22,068 nt of DNA from a bacterium (GCA_024224995.1 JAAENB010000929.1:1-22068); one strand, 5' to 3'. Positions 1 through 8,027 are shown, numbered from the stretch's first letter. Made by a program: numbers and translations. The notes: generated by a model from the sequence alone, not told the origin.

Positions 1-86
1 CTACCGGGAGTGATGCCTCGGCAGGTTGTGAGGCTGTTTGAGCGGAGCGAGTTCCGAACGTTCTGCAGAGGTATTACTCCCGGTAG
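1..86 (+). repeat. Palindromic element, copy 1 (conserved loop, variable stem)
   Basis: Two 24-base arms (1-24 and 63-86) are complementary apart from three positions, two of which would be G-U wobbles in + strand RNA. They enclose a 38-base loop (25-62) that includes CTGTTTGAGCGGAGCGAG. The loop recurs 38/38 in reverse orientation at 1731-1768, and about 30 bases of it recur at 7961-8000. The left arm starts at the window edge, so the element may extend further: the matching copy at 1694-1805 has 37-base arms. No protein is encoded here. I do not recognise a named repeat family. Confidence 0.85.
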
Positions 87-122
87 GCATAATTTACATT
101 CCGGGTTGATATACCTTATATA
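81..122 (+). repeat. 42-bp direct repeat, unit A
   Basis: This stretch matches 201-242 at 38 of 42 positions. Its first part (about 85-103, around CATAATTTACATTCCGGG) is also the outer arm of the palindromic element at 1694-1805, so it is the 3' flank or outer stem of copy 1. Confidence 0.75.
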
Positions 123-153
123 GCCCGCTCTGCGGGGTCAGGTGCTCTTAAGA

Positions 154-181
154 AAGTTTCAAGTTTGAAGTTTGAAGTTTT
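154..181 (+). repeat. Four tandem 7-bp units (AAGTTTN)
   Basis: Four consecutive heptamers, AAGTTTC, AAGTTTG, AAGTTTG and AAGTTTT, lie between the two 42-bp direct repeats. Copy number at such a short tandem array could vary between strains. No function is apparent. Confidence 0.75.
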
Positions 182-200
182 TTGCCAGGGGCTTGTTTCC

Positions 201-242
201 CGGCAGACATAAGTTACATTCCGGGTTCATATACCTTATATA
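201..242 (+). repeat. 42-bp direct repeat, unit B
   Basis: Second copy of the 81-122 sequence with four substitutions. The palindromic core that precedes unit A is missing here, so this looks like a relic flank of another copy of the same element. Confidence 0.7.
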
Positions 243-277
243 AAGACGCAACCTTTGTTAAAAAAAATAAAAAACAT

Positions 278-306
278 TTGACAGAATCGTGTCTCTAAAT
301 TATTAT
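278..306 (+). promoter_or_regulatory. Sigma70-type promoter for the rsgA leader
   Basis: TTGACA at 278-283, a 17-nt spacer and TATTAT at 301-306 form a near-consensus housekeeping promoter. Transcription would begin near 313 and give a leader of about 260 nt ahead of rsgA. A second TTGACA at 354-359 has no good -10 at normal spacing. Confidence 0.65.
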
Positions 307-338
307 GGCTTAAATTAAATACGCTTAAGGAATAATTT

Positions 339-392
339 ATGATTGTAATACTCTTGACACCAGCGCTGAAAGGAATGGAACTTCAGTCTTAA
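339..392 (+). CDS. Possible 17-residue leader peptide
   Basis: An ATG at 339 is preceded by AAGGA (327-331) at a 7-nt spacing and opens a 17-codon frame (MIVILLTPALKGMELQS) that ends in TAA at 390-392. It starts about 26 nt after the predicted transcription start. Its stop codon lies inside a weak A/T palindrome (388-401), which is followed by six T at 405-410. The layout resembles a leader peptide with an attenuator, but the stem is too weak to terminate convincingly. I recognise no family. A frame this short with a ribosome site can arise by chance. Confidence 0.25.
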   Translation: MIVILLTPALKGMELQS

Positions 393-466
393 AGGTTTAA
401 GAGGTTTTTTACCTTATAATCTTCTATTTAACAGACTTACAAAACTTCTTTTACTTCTTCTGTTTA

Positions 467-497
467 AGCCAGTCTTATTGGTTTTATAAGACTGCTT
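467..497 (+). promoter_or_regulatory. Stable hairpin in the rsgA leader
   Basis: CAGTCTTAT (470-478) pairs perfectly with ATAAGACTG (486-494) across a 7-nt loop. AAG (467-469) and CTT (495-497) extend it, with no T tract after it. It lies about 80 nt before the rsgA start codon, in the same transcript as the predicted promoter at 278. It may be a leader structure, or the remains of a terminator for upstream transcription. Confidence 0.5.
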
Positions 498-574
498 CCA
501 TGCGTCCTTCTTTTCAGCACATTTCGTAATATCATTATATGAAATTTATTTAATTAATTAAAAAGGAGAACGCA

Positions 575-1615
575 ATGCTGAGTGAATACGGCTGGAATGA
601 CTTTTTTGAAAATCACTATAACAATAATGGAATTGAACTGACTGTTGGCAGAGTTGTCGCTTCATATTCCGAAATATATAAAGTAATTACCCCGGGCGGA
701 ATGGTTCAGGCCCGTTTGTCCGGGCGCATGAATTATACGGCAGATGACGAACAAGACCTGCCCGTAACCGGGGATTGGGTATATCTCATTGGAGAGGAGA
801 GCGACGGCGAAGCCCTGGTCTATGGTCTCTTGCCCAGGAAGAGTGAAGTTGTACGCAAGCGGCCCGGAAAGGAGGCTGCCCAGGTTCTGGCTTCGAACCT
901 GGATTATCTCTGTATTGTTTCGGCAGTGGATAACACCCGGAATTTTTCCAGGATAGAGCGCTATTTATCAATGGCAATCCAGGGAAACTGTGAACCCGTT
1001 CTGTTGTTTAATAAAACAGACCTGGTTGACGATATTGAATCGCTGAAACAAGCGGTTGAGGAACAGTTTTCCCGGTACCGGGTCTTTTACCTCTCGGCTC
1101 TGGATAATACGGGAGTGGGCGAGTTCCGGAACTCTCTTTTGCCGGGTAAAACCTATTCATTCGTAGGCCTGTCGGGAGTGGGGAAGTCTTCTATTATAAA
1201 CACCTTCCTTGATGAAGCAGCACAGGCAGTAAGCAGTGTGCGGGAAAGTGATCATCGAGGACGGCATACAACCACTTCCAGGGAACTGGTTAAAATACCG
1301 GGCGGAGTGCTGGTCATAGATACGCCCGGGCTCAGGGAGACCGGGATATGGTGCAGTGACGATAGCCTGAATGAAGTCTTTGACGAGATCAGCGAACTGG
1401 CACCCCGGTGCAGGTTCACCGACTGTACCCATATGGTTGAGCCGGGATGCGCGGTGCTGGAAGCGCTTGAAACCGGGGAACTCGACAGGCGTCAGTATGA
1501 GAATTACCTGAAGCTGGTAAAAGAAGCCGGGGTATTCAAGAAAAAGGAAAAACTCAAGTCCATATCAAAAGAGATAAAAAGATTTTATGCTAACGGTGAT
1601 AAGTATAAAGATTGA
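575..1615 (+). CDS. rsgA: Ribosome small-subunit-dependent GTPase A (RsgA/YjeQ)
   Basis: RsgA is a circularly permuted GTPase that binds the 30S subunit late in assembly and checks or releases factors at the decoding centre. The 346 residues fit the family length. An N-terminal OB-fold-like region (about 20-100) precedes the permuted G domain. G4 NKTD is at 146-149, the P-loop GLSGVGKSS at 198-206, the G2-type HTTTS at 231-235 and G3 DTPG at 249-252. The C-terminal zinc knuckle ligands C279, C284, H286 and C292 are all present, so the protein should be functional. An AGGAG site at 564-568 supports the ATG at 575. No ribosome-assembly neighbours are visible. The gene sits alone between inverted copies of a palindromic repeat and has its own promoter at 278. 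Confidence 0.95.
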   Translation: MLSEYGWNDFFENHYNNNGIELTVGRVVASYSEIYKVITPGGMVQARLSGRMNYTADDEQDLPVTGDWVYLIGEESDGEALVYGLLPRKSEVVRKRPGKEAAQVLASNLDYLCIVSAVDNTRNFSRIERYLSMAIQGNCEPVLLFNKTDLVDDIESLKQAVEEQFSRYRVFYLSALDNTGVGEFRNSLLPGKTYSFVGLSGVGKSSIINTFLDEAAQAVSSVRESDHRGRHTTTSRELVKIPGGVLVIDTPGLRETGIWCSDDSLNEVFDEISELAPRCRFTDCTHMVEPGCAVLEALETGELDRRQYENYLKLVKEAGVFKKKEKLKSISKEIKRFYANGDKYKD

Positions 1616-1630
1616 TACCCCCGGAAACAG

Positions 1631-1676
1631 GGAGAGTGCGGCTGCCAAACCGCGCTCTCCGTTCGGTCGTGTTTTT
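1631..1676 (+). terminator. Candidate terminator after rsgA
   Basis: GGAGAGTGCGG (1631-1641) pairs with CCGCGCTCTCC (1650-1660) over an 8-nt loop with one G-T pair. Five T follow at 1672-1676. The gap of 11 bases between stem and T-run is longer than usual, so efficiency is uncertain. It lies 16 bases after the rsgA stop codon. Confidence 0.5.
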
Positions 1677-1693
1677 GATAGGGTGTATTGACC

Positions 1694-1805
1694 CGGAATG
1701 TAAATTATGCCTGGCGTCATACCTCTGCAGAACGTTCGGAACTCGCTCCGCTCAAACAGCCTCACAACCTGCCGAGGCATCACGCCAGGCATAATTTACA
1801 TTCCG
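1694..1805 (-). repeat. Palindromic element, copy 2 (inverted)
   Basis: Arms of 37 bases (1694-1730 and 1769-1805) are complementary at 34 positions and enclose a 38-base loop (1731-1768) identical to the reverse complement of the copy 1 loop. The innermost 12-13 bases of the arms match copy 1. In the next 11 pairs there are four differences from copy 1, and each is compensated on the opposite arm, so the pairing is kept. The outermost arm carries the CATAATTTACATTCCG block that also follows copy 1. Confidence 0.85.
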
Positions 1806-1867
1806 AATTACGTTTTTTTGTATATTAAGACATGACTCCTTCTTTTAATTGAACCCAATAAAATGAC

Positions 1868-1896
1868 TTGAATACCCCTTAATAATGTCGTATTAT
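1868..1896 (+). promoter_or_regulatory. Sigma70-type promoter of the 7TMR-DISM kinase
   Basis: TTGAAT (1868-1873), a 17-nt spacer and TATTAT (1891-1896). Only 7 nt separate the -10 from the first ATG at 1904, so the message would start at or next to the start codon. Confidence 0.55.
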
Positions 1897-1903
1897 TTAT
1901 GCG

Positions 1904-4714
1904 ATGGTGTCTATGATGAAAATTGCTTGTGTCCCAATATTGATATTTCTCCTAACAGCAGCCGCATTCGGCGCGGAGCCTCCGGAACCCTTCGTAATTT
2001 ATTCCTGTGCTCAGACCTATGCTGTTGGGAAAAAACTTGAATTTATTGAAGATCCGGGCAAGAGCCTGAAGATAGATGCTGTTAGCACCGGGACCTGTGA
2101 CTGGAAGCCTGTAAAAAAAGATTTTATTAATTTTGGATATACGAAATCAGCATACTGGTTCCGTTTAAGCATTGAAAACAAATCGGGCGAAGAGCTCTAT
2201 TTTGAGATAGATTTTCCACTGCTTGATTATATAGAATTCTATACGCAAAATGAGCAGGGGGATTTTGAAGAAATCAAGACAGGAGACAGGCGGGAATTTT
2301 CAAGCAGGCAGCTATCACACCGGAACTTTGTTTTTAAATTAAAGGACCGCCCGGGAATTCAAAAAATTTATTTTAGAATACGTTCAACAAGCCGCCTCCA
2401 TTTTACTCCGGCAGTAATGGATCTCCATGAAATGTATAAGACGCAAATAGATGAATTACCGTATTATTGGCTTTTCTATGGAATAATGCTCATAATGATG
2501 CTGTATAATTTTATTATTTTCCTGTCCGTAAGAGAAGCAGGTTATTTATACCTGGTGGTGATGATCTTTTCATGGCTTATGTATCAATTGGTCATAGATG
2601 GCGTCGCGTTTATGTATATGTGGCCTGATTCTCCGGAATGGGCGAATAAAGCAACGCTCATTTTTCCCGCTTTAATTATCGTATCAATGGGATTATTTAT
2701 TCAATCATACCTCAAAACAAGGGTTGGGTTTCCCCGGGTAAATAAATTTCTTTTATCATACATGATCCCCGGAGCGTTCCTGGTGATACTGATACTTGTT
2801 AAGGGATATCTTGTCATGTTTCCCCTTATTATACTTGGTATGTATATGAACCTGGGGAATACTATTGTTGTTGCATACGCGGCAGTCAAAAGAAGCCGGT
2901 TTGCCCTGTTTTTGCTGGGAGCCTTTGGTGTATATTTTCTGAGTATTACCATTTATTTGCTCATTCTTCTTGATATTATAATATTGCCCGTAGCGGGCTA
3001 CACAATTGTAAAGATCGGTTCGTGCAGTATGGCTTTCTTGCTGTCCGTTAGTGTTGCTCACAAGCTGAACCTGGTGCGGAAGTATTTACAGGAAAACGAG
3101 ACAATAATTAATAAAACCAATGAAGAACTTGTTGGAGCAAACAGCACCCTGGCCGAAGCCCAGCGAATCGCCCGTCTGGGAAACTGGCGGTGGAATATTT
3201 ATGACAATACCGTTTACTGGTCCCATGAGATCTTTAATCTTATTGGAAGTTCTCGTGAAAAGTTTGAAGCAAGCTATAATTCGTTCCTTGATATGGTCCA
3301 TCCCGCAGACCTGGCGGAGGTGAAAAAAGCCTTTTATGAAGCGCTGCATGAAAATAAGGATTATTCCATAGTGCACCGGATTATTTTACCCAATGGCAGA
3401 GAACGGATTGTTCACGAGCAGGGTGAAGTTCGCAGGGATGAATCGGGAAACCCCGTTACAATGACCGGTACGGTTCAGGATATTACGGATTTGAAAGAAA
3501 CTGAAATGGCGTACAAAGCCGAACAGGATAAGTTGACAATCCTTATTGACGGGTTGTCCCTTCTGGATATTGGTGTTGAAATTGTTGGGGATGATTACAA
3601 AGTACAATATCAAAATAGAGTATTGCGGGAAAAGTTTGGCGATATGACGGGACGGCTCTGTCATGGGCAATATACATGCATAGAGAAACCCTGTGACCGT
3701 TGTCCCATAGCAGCGGCATTTACAAGCAAAAGCATCGGAAGGGCGGAAGTCCCGGGTATCGACGGCCGGTATTACGAAATACTCGCGGCCCCGCTCCCCG
3801 ATCCCGATGGTTCAATTAAGAAAGCAGTTGAAGTGGTACGGGATATCACCGACCGGAAACTGGCAGACGAGAAGATCCATCACCTTAATAAGGAGCTTGA
3901 AGAGCGGGTAGAAGAACGGACCGCTGAGCTGCGGCAGTCCATTAATGATCTTCAACAAACACAGAAACAGCTGGTGCAATCGGAAAAGATGGCAGCCCTG
4001 GGCGGACTGGTTGCCGGCGTTGCGCATGAGATCAATACTCCACTGGGAATAGGCGTAACGGCCGCTTCATTCCTGGTGGATAAAATGGAAACGGTCTCGG
4101 AACTGCAGGCAGCGGGGCAATTAAAACGTTCGGAACTTGAAAAATGCATGGCAGAGACAGGTAAAGCGTCCGCCACCATCCTGACAAACCTGCAGCGTGC
4201 CGCAGAACTGGTCCGGAACTTTAAACAGGTGGCTGTGGACCAGACAACAGAGAAGAGAAGAATCTTTAACGTAAAGGACTATATCGAAGAAATTTTACAT
4301 AGCCTGTACCAGTATCTGGACGATAGCAAGCATACCATAAGCATCCAGTGTCCCGATGATCTGGAAATAGTCAGTTACCCCGGAGCCTATTTTCAGATAA
4401 TTACCAATCTTGTTACCAATTCAATATTTCACGGTTTTAAAGGGGGAGACGATGGAAAAATAACGTTTGATATTTCTCTAATCGATGAGACCATCAATTT
4501 CCGCTACTACGATAACGGCTGCGGAATGAAAGAGGAGGAATTAGAAAAGATTTTTGACCCTTTTTATACCACGAACAGGAAGGGGGGACTCACGGGGCTG
4601 GGGATGCATATCCTGTATAACCTGGTAACGCAGCGGTTAAAAGGAATTGTTGAATGCGCCGGTTCGCCGGGGAATGGTGTTTTCTTTACCATGCTGCTGC
4701 CGGCATCACCGTAA
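1904..4714 (+). CDS. Sensor histidine kinase, 7TMR-DISM with two PAS domains
   Basis: This is a membrane sensor kinase of 936 residues. A signal peptide (about 1-24) leads to an extracytoplasmic 7TMR-DISMED2-like beta domain (about 27-175, with the typical NFGYTKSAYWFRLSIEN stretch) and a seven-helix membrane block (about 188-392). Such sensors are thought to bind sugars or other small ligands. Next come a PAS domain (about 416-540) and a second PAS-like domain (about 545-655) holding the cysteines C586, C592, C597 and C600. A coiled coil (about 655-690) leads to HisKA with the phospho-acceptor His708 in AHEINTPL, then a HATPase domain with an N box near 838, DNGCGM at 870 and a GLGMHI G2 box. 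There is no receiver, so a separate response regulator is needed, and none lies in this window. ATGs at 1913 and 1916 are alternative starts. No Shine-Dalgarno precedes any of the three. Confidence 0.9.
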   Translation: MVSMMKIACVPILIFLLTAAAFGAEPPEPFVIYSCAQTYAVGKKLEFIEDPGKSLKIDAVSTGTCDWKPVKKDFINFGYTKSAYWFRLSIENKSGEELYFEIDFPLLDYIEFYTQNEQGDFEEIKTGDRREFSSRQLSHRNFVFKLKDRPGIQKIYFRIRSTSRLHFTPAVMDLHEMYKTQIDELPYYWLFYGIMLIMMLYNFIIFLSVREAGYLYLVVMIFSWLMYQLVIDGVAFMYMWPDSPEWANKATLIFPALIIVSMGLFIQSYLKTRVGFPRVNKFLLSYMIPGAFLVILILVKGYLVMFPLIILGMYMNLGNTIVVAYAAVKRSRFALFLLGAFGVYFLSITIYLLILLDIIILPVAGYTIVKIGSCSMAFLLSVSVAHKLNLVRKYLQENETIINKTNEELVGANSTLAEAQRIARLGNWRWNIYDNTVYWSHEIFNLIGSSREKFEASYNSFLDMVHPADLAEVKKAFYEALHENKDYSIVHRIILPNGRERIVHEQGEVRRDESGNPVTMTGTVQDITDLKETEMAYKAEQDKLTILIDGLSLLDIGVEIVGDDYKVQYQNRVLREKFGDMTGRLCHGQYTCIEKPCDRCPIAAAFTSKSIGRAEVPGIDGRYYEILAAPLPDPDGSIKKAVEVVRDITDRKLADEKIHHLNKELEERVEERTAELRQSINDLQQTQKQLVQSEKMAALGGLVAGVAHEINTPLGIGVTAASFLVDKMETVSELQAAGQLKRSELEKCMAETGKASATILTNLQRAAELVRNFKQVAVDQTTEKRRIFNVKDYIEEILHSLYQYLDDSKHTISIQCPDDLEIVSYPGAYFQIITNLVTNSIFHGFKGGDDGKITFDISLIDETINFRYYDNGCGMKEEELEKIFDPFYTTNRKGGLTGLGMHILYNLVTQRLKGIVECAGSPGNGVFFTMLLPASP

Positions 4715-4742
4715 AGAGACTATTACCCGCGTTGTTTATTTA

Positions 4743-4771
4743 TTGACAGGTTTTATTTTTGATAGTACTAT
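4743..4771 (+). promoter_or_regulatory. Sigma70-type promoter of the hybrid kinase
   Basis: TTGACA (4743-4748), a 17-nt spacer and TACTAT (4766-4771). Predicted initiation near 4778 leaves a leader of about 18 nt with no clear ribosome-binding sequence. The gene thus appears to be transcribed separately from the kinase just upstream. Confidence 0.6.
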
Positions 4772-4795
4772 TGAGAACGAGAAAAATAGTGTATT

Positions 4796-7700
4796 ATGAA
4801 GTTAAAGACAAAATTAATAACCAGCGCCCTGCTTCCCTTGCTGCTTGCTCTCGCGGTGGGCGGGGTAGTCAATTCTGTTTTTTTAATACATGATATAGCA
4901 GAACTAAACGAAGAGCAGGTAAAGAACAAGTTTATTATTTTTCGGGATAACATAAACGCCGTAACGGGAAAGATGAAAGCAAACGGGCTTGCCGTGGCAG
5001 CTGCGGGTGAAGCGCTCCATCGCCGGTATCATACGAGCGGGAGTGCCCGGTATAAGCAGGTGCTTGAAAAATATTTAAAAGAAACCGTAGAGAACCGGAA
5101 AGAAGCCCTGGGCAGCGGGCTCTGGTATGAGCCCTATGTCTTTGGGAGGAGTACCAGGTATATGGGAGCGTATGCCTACTGGGACAAGGACAGGGTTGCA
5201 GTTACCTGGGAATATAACCGTCCTGAATATGATTACGTAAACCGCGAATGGTATACGGTCGCGATTCCAAAAGAGTGGGATCGATCAAAGCCAAGGGAGC
5301 AGGACGTTTATGTTACGTCTCCCTACCTGGATACCTTATATGACCGCCTGGTAATATTTATCACTATTTCGGTTTTAATGTATGATGATACATCCCGTAT
5401 CCAGGGAGTCAGTACCACGGACTGGAGTCTCGATATTATTCAGGATTTTTTAAAAGATTTTTATTTTACTAAAAATTCATTCGCCTTTCTTGTTGATAAA
5501 AAAAGCACCAGGATACTCTACCATCCCCATAAAAATTTCATAATGAATAAAATGGACTCATTGCCCTGGAGCCGTTTTCTGAAAGTCACTGATCTTAAAA
5601 AAAACAGCTTGTCCGTCGTGGAAAATGTAATAATCGAAGATGAACCGTATGATATTTATTATACCGAAACCAATATCGGTTTTATATTCGGTTTTGCCAT
5701 AAACCGGGATGAAGCCTATGCAAAGGTAAGCTCGGTCATCATGAGAAATCTTGTAATAATTATATCATCAATCCTGCTTGCCATATTGCTGCTATACTGG
5801 CTCATCGACAGGACTTTTCAGCCGGTCAAAGAATTGAATACGGTAGTACGTCAATTCTCCGAAAAAAAATTCACGGTGCGGGCAAAGAATTTGCCAAATG
5901 ATGAAATTGGAGAATTGGGAGCCAGTTTTAATTCAATGGCCAACAGCCTGCAGAAAAGCTTTGTGACAATACAATTGCAGGAGAAGAAATACCGAGATAT
6001 ATTTGAGAACGCCAGGGAAGGGATTTTCCAGATATCCCCTGATGGGGAAATTCTTCTGGTCAACCAGGCGTTTTTAACCCTCTTTGGTTTTAATTCCCTG
6101 CTTGATCTTGGTACAAAAACAAATATTCTTGAATACCTTTGCTTTGATAAATCAAAGCAGATAACCTTTCTCTCTCTCATTGATGAGGACGGTTTTGTGA
6201 GGGATTTTGAAACAGCGGCCCATCACTGGGAGGGGAAGGAAATCATTATCGTGTTCAATTCCCATCCTGTTTATGATGAAAAAGAAAACCTGCTCTGTTA
6301 CGAAGGGACCGTGAGCGATATCACAGAGAAACGGTTTGCCGAAAAGCTTAAAAGTGAGAAGGAGGCGGCAGACGCGGCAAACGACGCCAAGAGTGTTTTC
6401 CTGGCTCATGTGACCCATGAGATCCGCACACCCATGAACGCGATCCTTGGCTTTGCCGAGCTGCTCAAGAACCGGGTTGCGGATGAGCAGGCAAAGGAAT
6501 ACCTGTCTGCAATTTATACCAGCAGCAAAACACTGTTAAACCTGATTAATGATATTCTTGATCTATCGAAAATTGAAGCAGGGAAATTGGAACTGCAATA
6601 TAAAGCGGTTAACCTTAATATCCTGTTAAAAGAGATTGAACTGATTTTTTCCTATATGCTCAATGAAAAGGGGCTTGATTTTATTGTTGAGGTCCACGAG
6701 GATTTTCCCGAAAGCCTGCTTCTCGATGATATACGGCTTAAGCAGATCCTGTGTAATTTAATTTCCAATGCTATTAAGTTTACGGAAAAAGGTTCTGTAA
6801 AGGTGACTTTTTTGCCCGACTATTCCACAGCCGGAGAAGGTACTTTTGATCTTATTTTACTGGTGAGTGATACGGGAATTGGAATCGCCGATGAAGAGCT
6901 CGAACGGATTTTTGATTCATTTATTCAGCAGAAAGATCAGGATCTATCCAGGTACGGCGGAACTGGTCTGGGGCTTGCCATCACCAAAAGACTGATCTCC
7001 ATTATGGGAGGGAATATTACGGTGGAGAGTTCCAGGGGAAAGGGAAGCACGTTTACCATGAGACTGCCCAATGTGTCTGAGGCCTCTCCTGATGAATATA
7101 TCAAAGAAGACCTGGCCGAATATATTGATCGTATACAGTTTCAAAATATCAAAATATTAATTGTTGATGATATTCTTTATAACCGGGTCTTATTGAAAGA
7201 CATGATCGATTCTCCGGAGGCGCAGTTCTATGAAGCGGAAGACGGGCAGGAGGCCATTGAATTGACCAGGCGCTATATGCCGGATATTATTTTAATGGAA
7301 ATACGAATGCCGGTGCTTATGGGCGATGAAGCAGTACGGATAATAAAGAATGATGAGTCCCTGAAGCATATCCCGGTAATTGCGATTACCGCCTCAGTGC
7401 TGCAGGAGAATGAGCGGGGTATCCGTAATGCCGGGTGTGATTCATTTTTACTGAAACCAATAGACCGCTTTCACCTGGTATGTGAAATGATAAAGTATCT
7501 ACCGTATGATGTTAAATTGGAGCTAACACCGGGAAGGGCGTATAAAAGAAAAGTGAAAGATCCGGAGAAGGAGCCCCTGTCACTGGAAACAGTAGCGCGC
7601 TTGCCGGAATTGCTCCTGGTCCTTAAGGAAAAATATTCCTCTCAGCATGAAGCATTAGAGCACGGATTTATGATGAGCCAATTGGAAAATTTTGCCCGGG

Positions 7701-7861
7701 ACATAAGCGCCCTGGGAACTGAATTTGAGTTCCCTCAGCTTGAGAAATGGGGAGAAGAGCTGCTTGCCCGGGTAAGTAATTTTGACATAGAAGGAATGCT
7801 GAAATCCTTCCAGTATCTTGAATCGATACTTGAAGAAATAATCGAATATCTTAATTCTTAA
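4796..7861 (+). CDS. Hybrid sensor histidine kinase, dCache-HAMP-PAS-HisKA-HATPase-REC
   Basis: This inner-membrane hybrid kinase has 1021 residues. A first membrane helix (about 8-30) and a second (about 314-336) bracket a periplasmic dCache-like sensor. A HAMP domain (about 337-385) and a PAS domain (about 395-512) follow. HisKA holds the phospho-acceptor His541 in THEIRTPMN. The HATPase domain (about 640-765) has an N box (NLISNAIKF), DTGIGI and GGTGLGLA motifs. The receiver (about 785-905) keeps the acidic pair D791/D792, the Thr of AITAS and the Lys of LLKP, but the phospho-site reads MEIRMP, putting Glu835 where Asp is expected. The last 100 residues form a helical tail of the kind often found after hybrid kinases. 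It has no obvious phosphotransfer His motif. The kinase core should be active, while the receiver probably cannot take phosphate in the normal way. The ATG at 4796 follows promoter 4743 closely. Confidence 0.92.
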   Translation: MKLKTKLITSALLPLLLALAVGGVVNSVFLIHDIAELNEEQVKNKFIIFRDNINAVTGKMKANGLAVAAAGEALHRRYHTSGSARYKQVLEKYLKETVENRKEALGSGLWYEPYVFGRSTRYMGAYAYWDKDRVAVTWEYNRPEYDYVNREWYTVAIPKEWDRSKPREQDVYVTSPYLDTLYDRLVIFITISVLMYDDTSRIQGVSTTDWSLDIIQDFLKDFYFTKNSFAFLVDKKSTRILYHPHKNFIMNKMDSLPWSRFLKVTDLKKNSLSVVENVIIEDEPYDIYYTETNIGFIFGFAINRDEAYAKVSSVIMRNLVIIISSILLAILLLYWLIDRTFQPVKELNTVVRQFSEKKFTVRAKNLPNDEIGELGASFNSMANSLQKSFVTIQLQEKKYRDIFENAREGIFQISPDGEILLVNQAFLTLFGFNSLLDLGTKTNILEYLCFDKSKQITFLSLIDEDGFVRDFETAAHHWEGKEIIIVFNSHPVYDEKENLLCYEGTVSDITEKRFAEKLKSEKEAADAANDAKSVFLAHVTHEIRTPMNAILGFAELLKNRVADEQAKEYLSAIYTSSKTLLNLINDILDLSKIEAGKLELQYKAVNLNILLKEIELIFSYMLNEKGLDFIVEVHEDFPESLLLDDIRLKQILCNLISNAIKFTEKGSVKVTFLPDYSTAGEGTFDLILLVSDTGIGIADEELERIFDSFIQQKDQDLSRYGGTGLGLAITKRLISIMGGNITVESSRGKGSTFTMRLPNVSEASPDEYIKEDLAEYIDRIQFQNIKILIVDDILYNRVLLKDMIDSPEAQFYEAEDGQEAIELTRRYMPDIILMEIRMPVLMGDEAVRIIKNDESLKHIPVIAITASVLQENERGIRNAGCDSFLLKPIDRFHLVCEMIKYLPYDVKLELTPGRAYKRKVKDPEKEPLSLETVARLPELLLVLKEKYSSQHEALEHGFMMSQLENFARDISALGTEFEFPQLEKWGEELLARVSNFDIEGMLKSFQYLESILEEIIEYLNS

Positions 7862-7933
7862 ATAGTATCTACGTCAATAGGTGTAGCAGGGAAAAAATAG
7901 CTCGGGAACTTGATAGTTTTGCGAGCTGCATTC

Positions 7934-8027
7934 GGCCTTGAAGTAGTAAGGGCTCTTTGGGTTGTGAGGACTGTTTGAGCAAAGCGAGTTCCGCAGCAAT
8001 CCAAAGAGCCCATACTACTTCAAGGCC
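7934..8027 (+). repeat. Palindromic element, copy 3 (same loop, unrelated stem)
   Basis: Arms of 27 bases (7934-7960 and 8001-8027) are complementary with a single mismatch. The 40-base loop (7961-8000) shares GTTGTGAGG, CTGTTTGAGC and AGCGAGTTCCG, in that order, with copies 1 and 2. The stem has no recognisable similarity to theirs. It lies downstream of the hybrid kinase. A smaller inverted repeat, AGCTCG/CGAGCT (7899-7904 and 7922-7927), precedes it. No T-run follows, so it is not an obvious terminator. Confidence 0.85.

Noticed and set aside
1612..1794. 60-codon plus-strand frame after rsgA
   Set aside because: Most of it runs through the terminator-like hairpin and the palindromic repeat. 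The reading frame is a by-product of the repeat.
1..1805. Composite transposon carrying rsgA
   Set aside because: There is no transposase, and no target-site duplication can be seen. The inverted repeats are hairpins in themselves rather than simple transposon ends.
1..8027. Integron attC sites or a CRISPR array
   Set aside because: attC sites have conserved ends and a variable centre, which is the opposite of what is seen. The copies are few, far apart and in both orientations, so they are not a CRISPR array.
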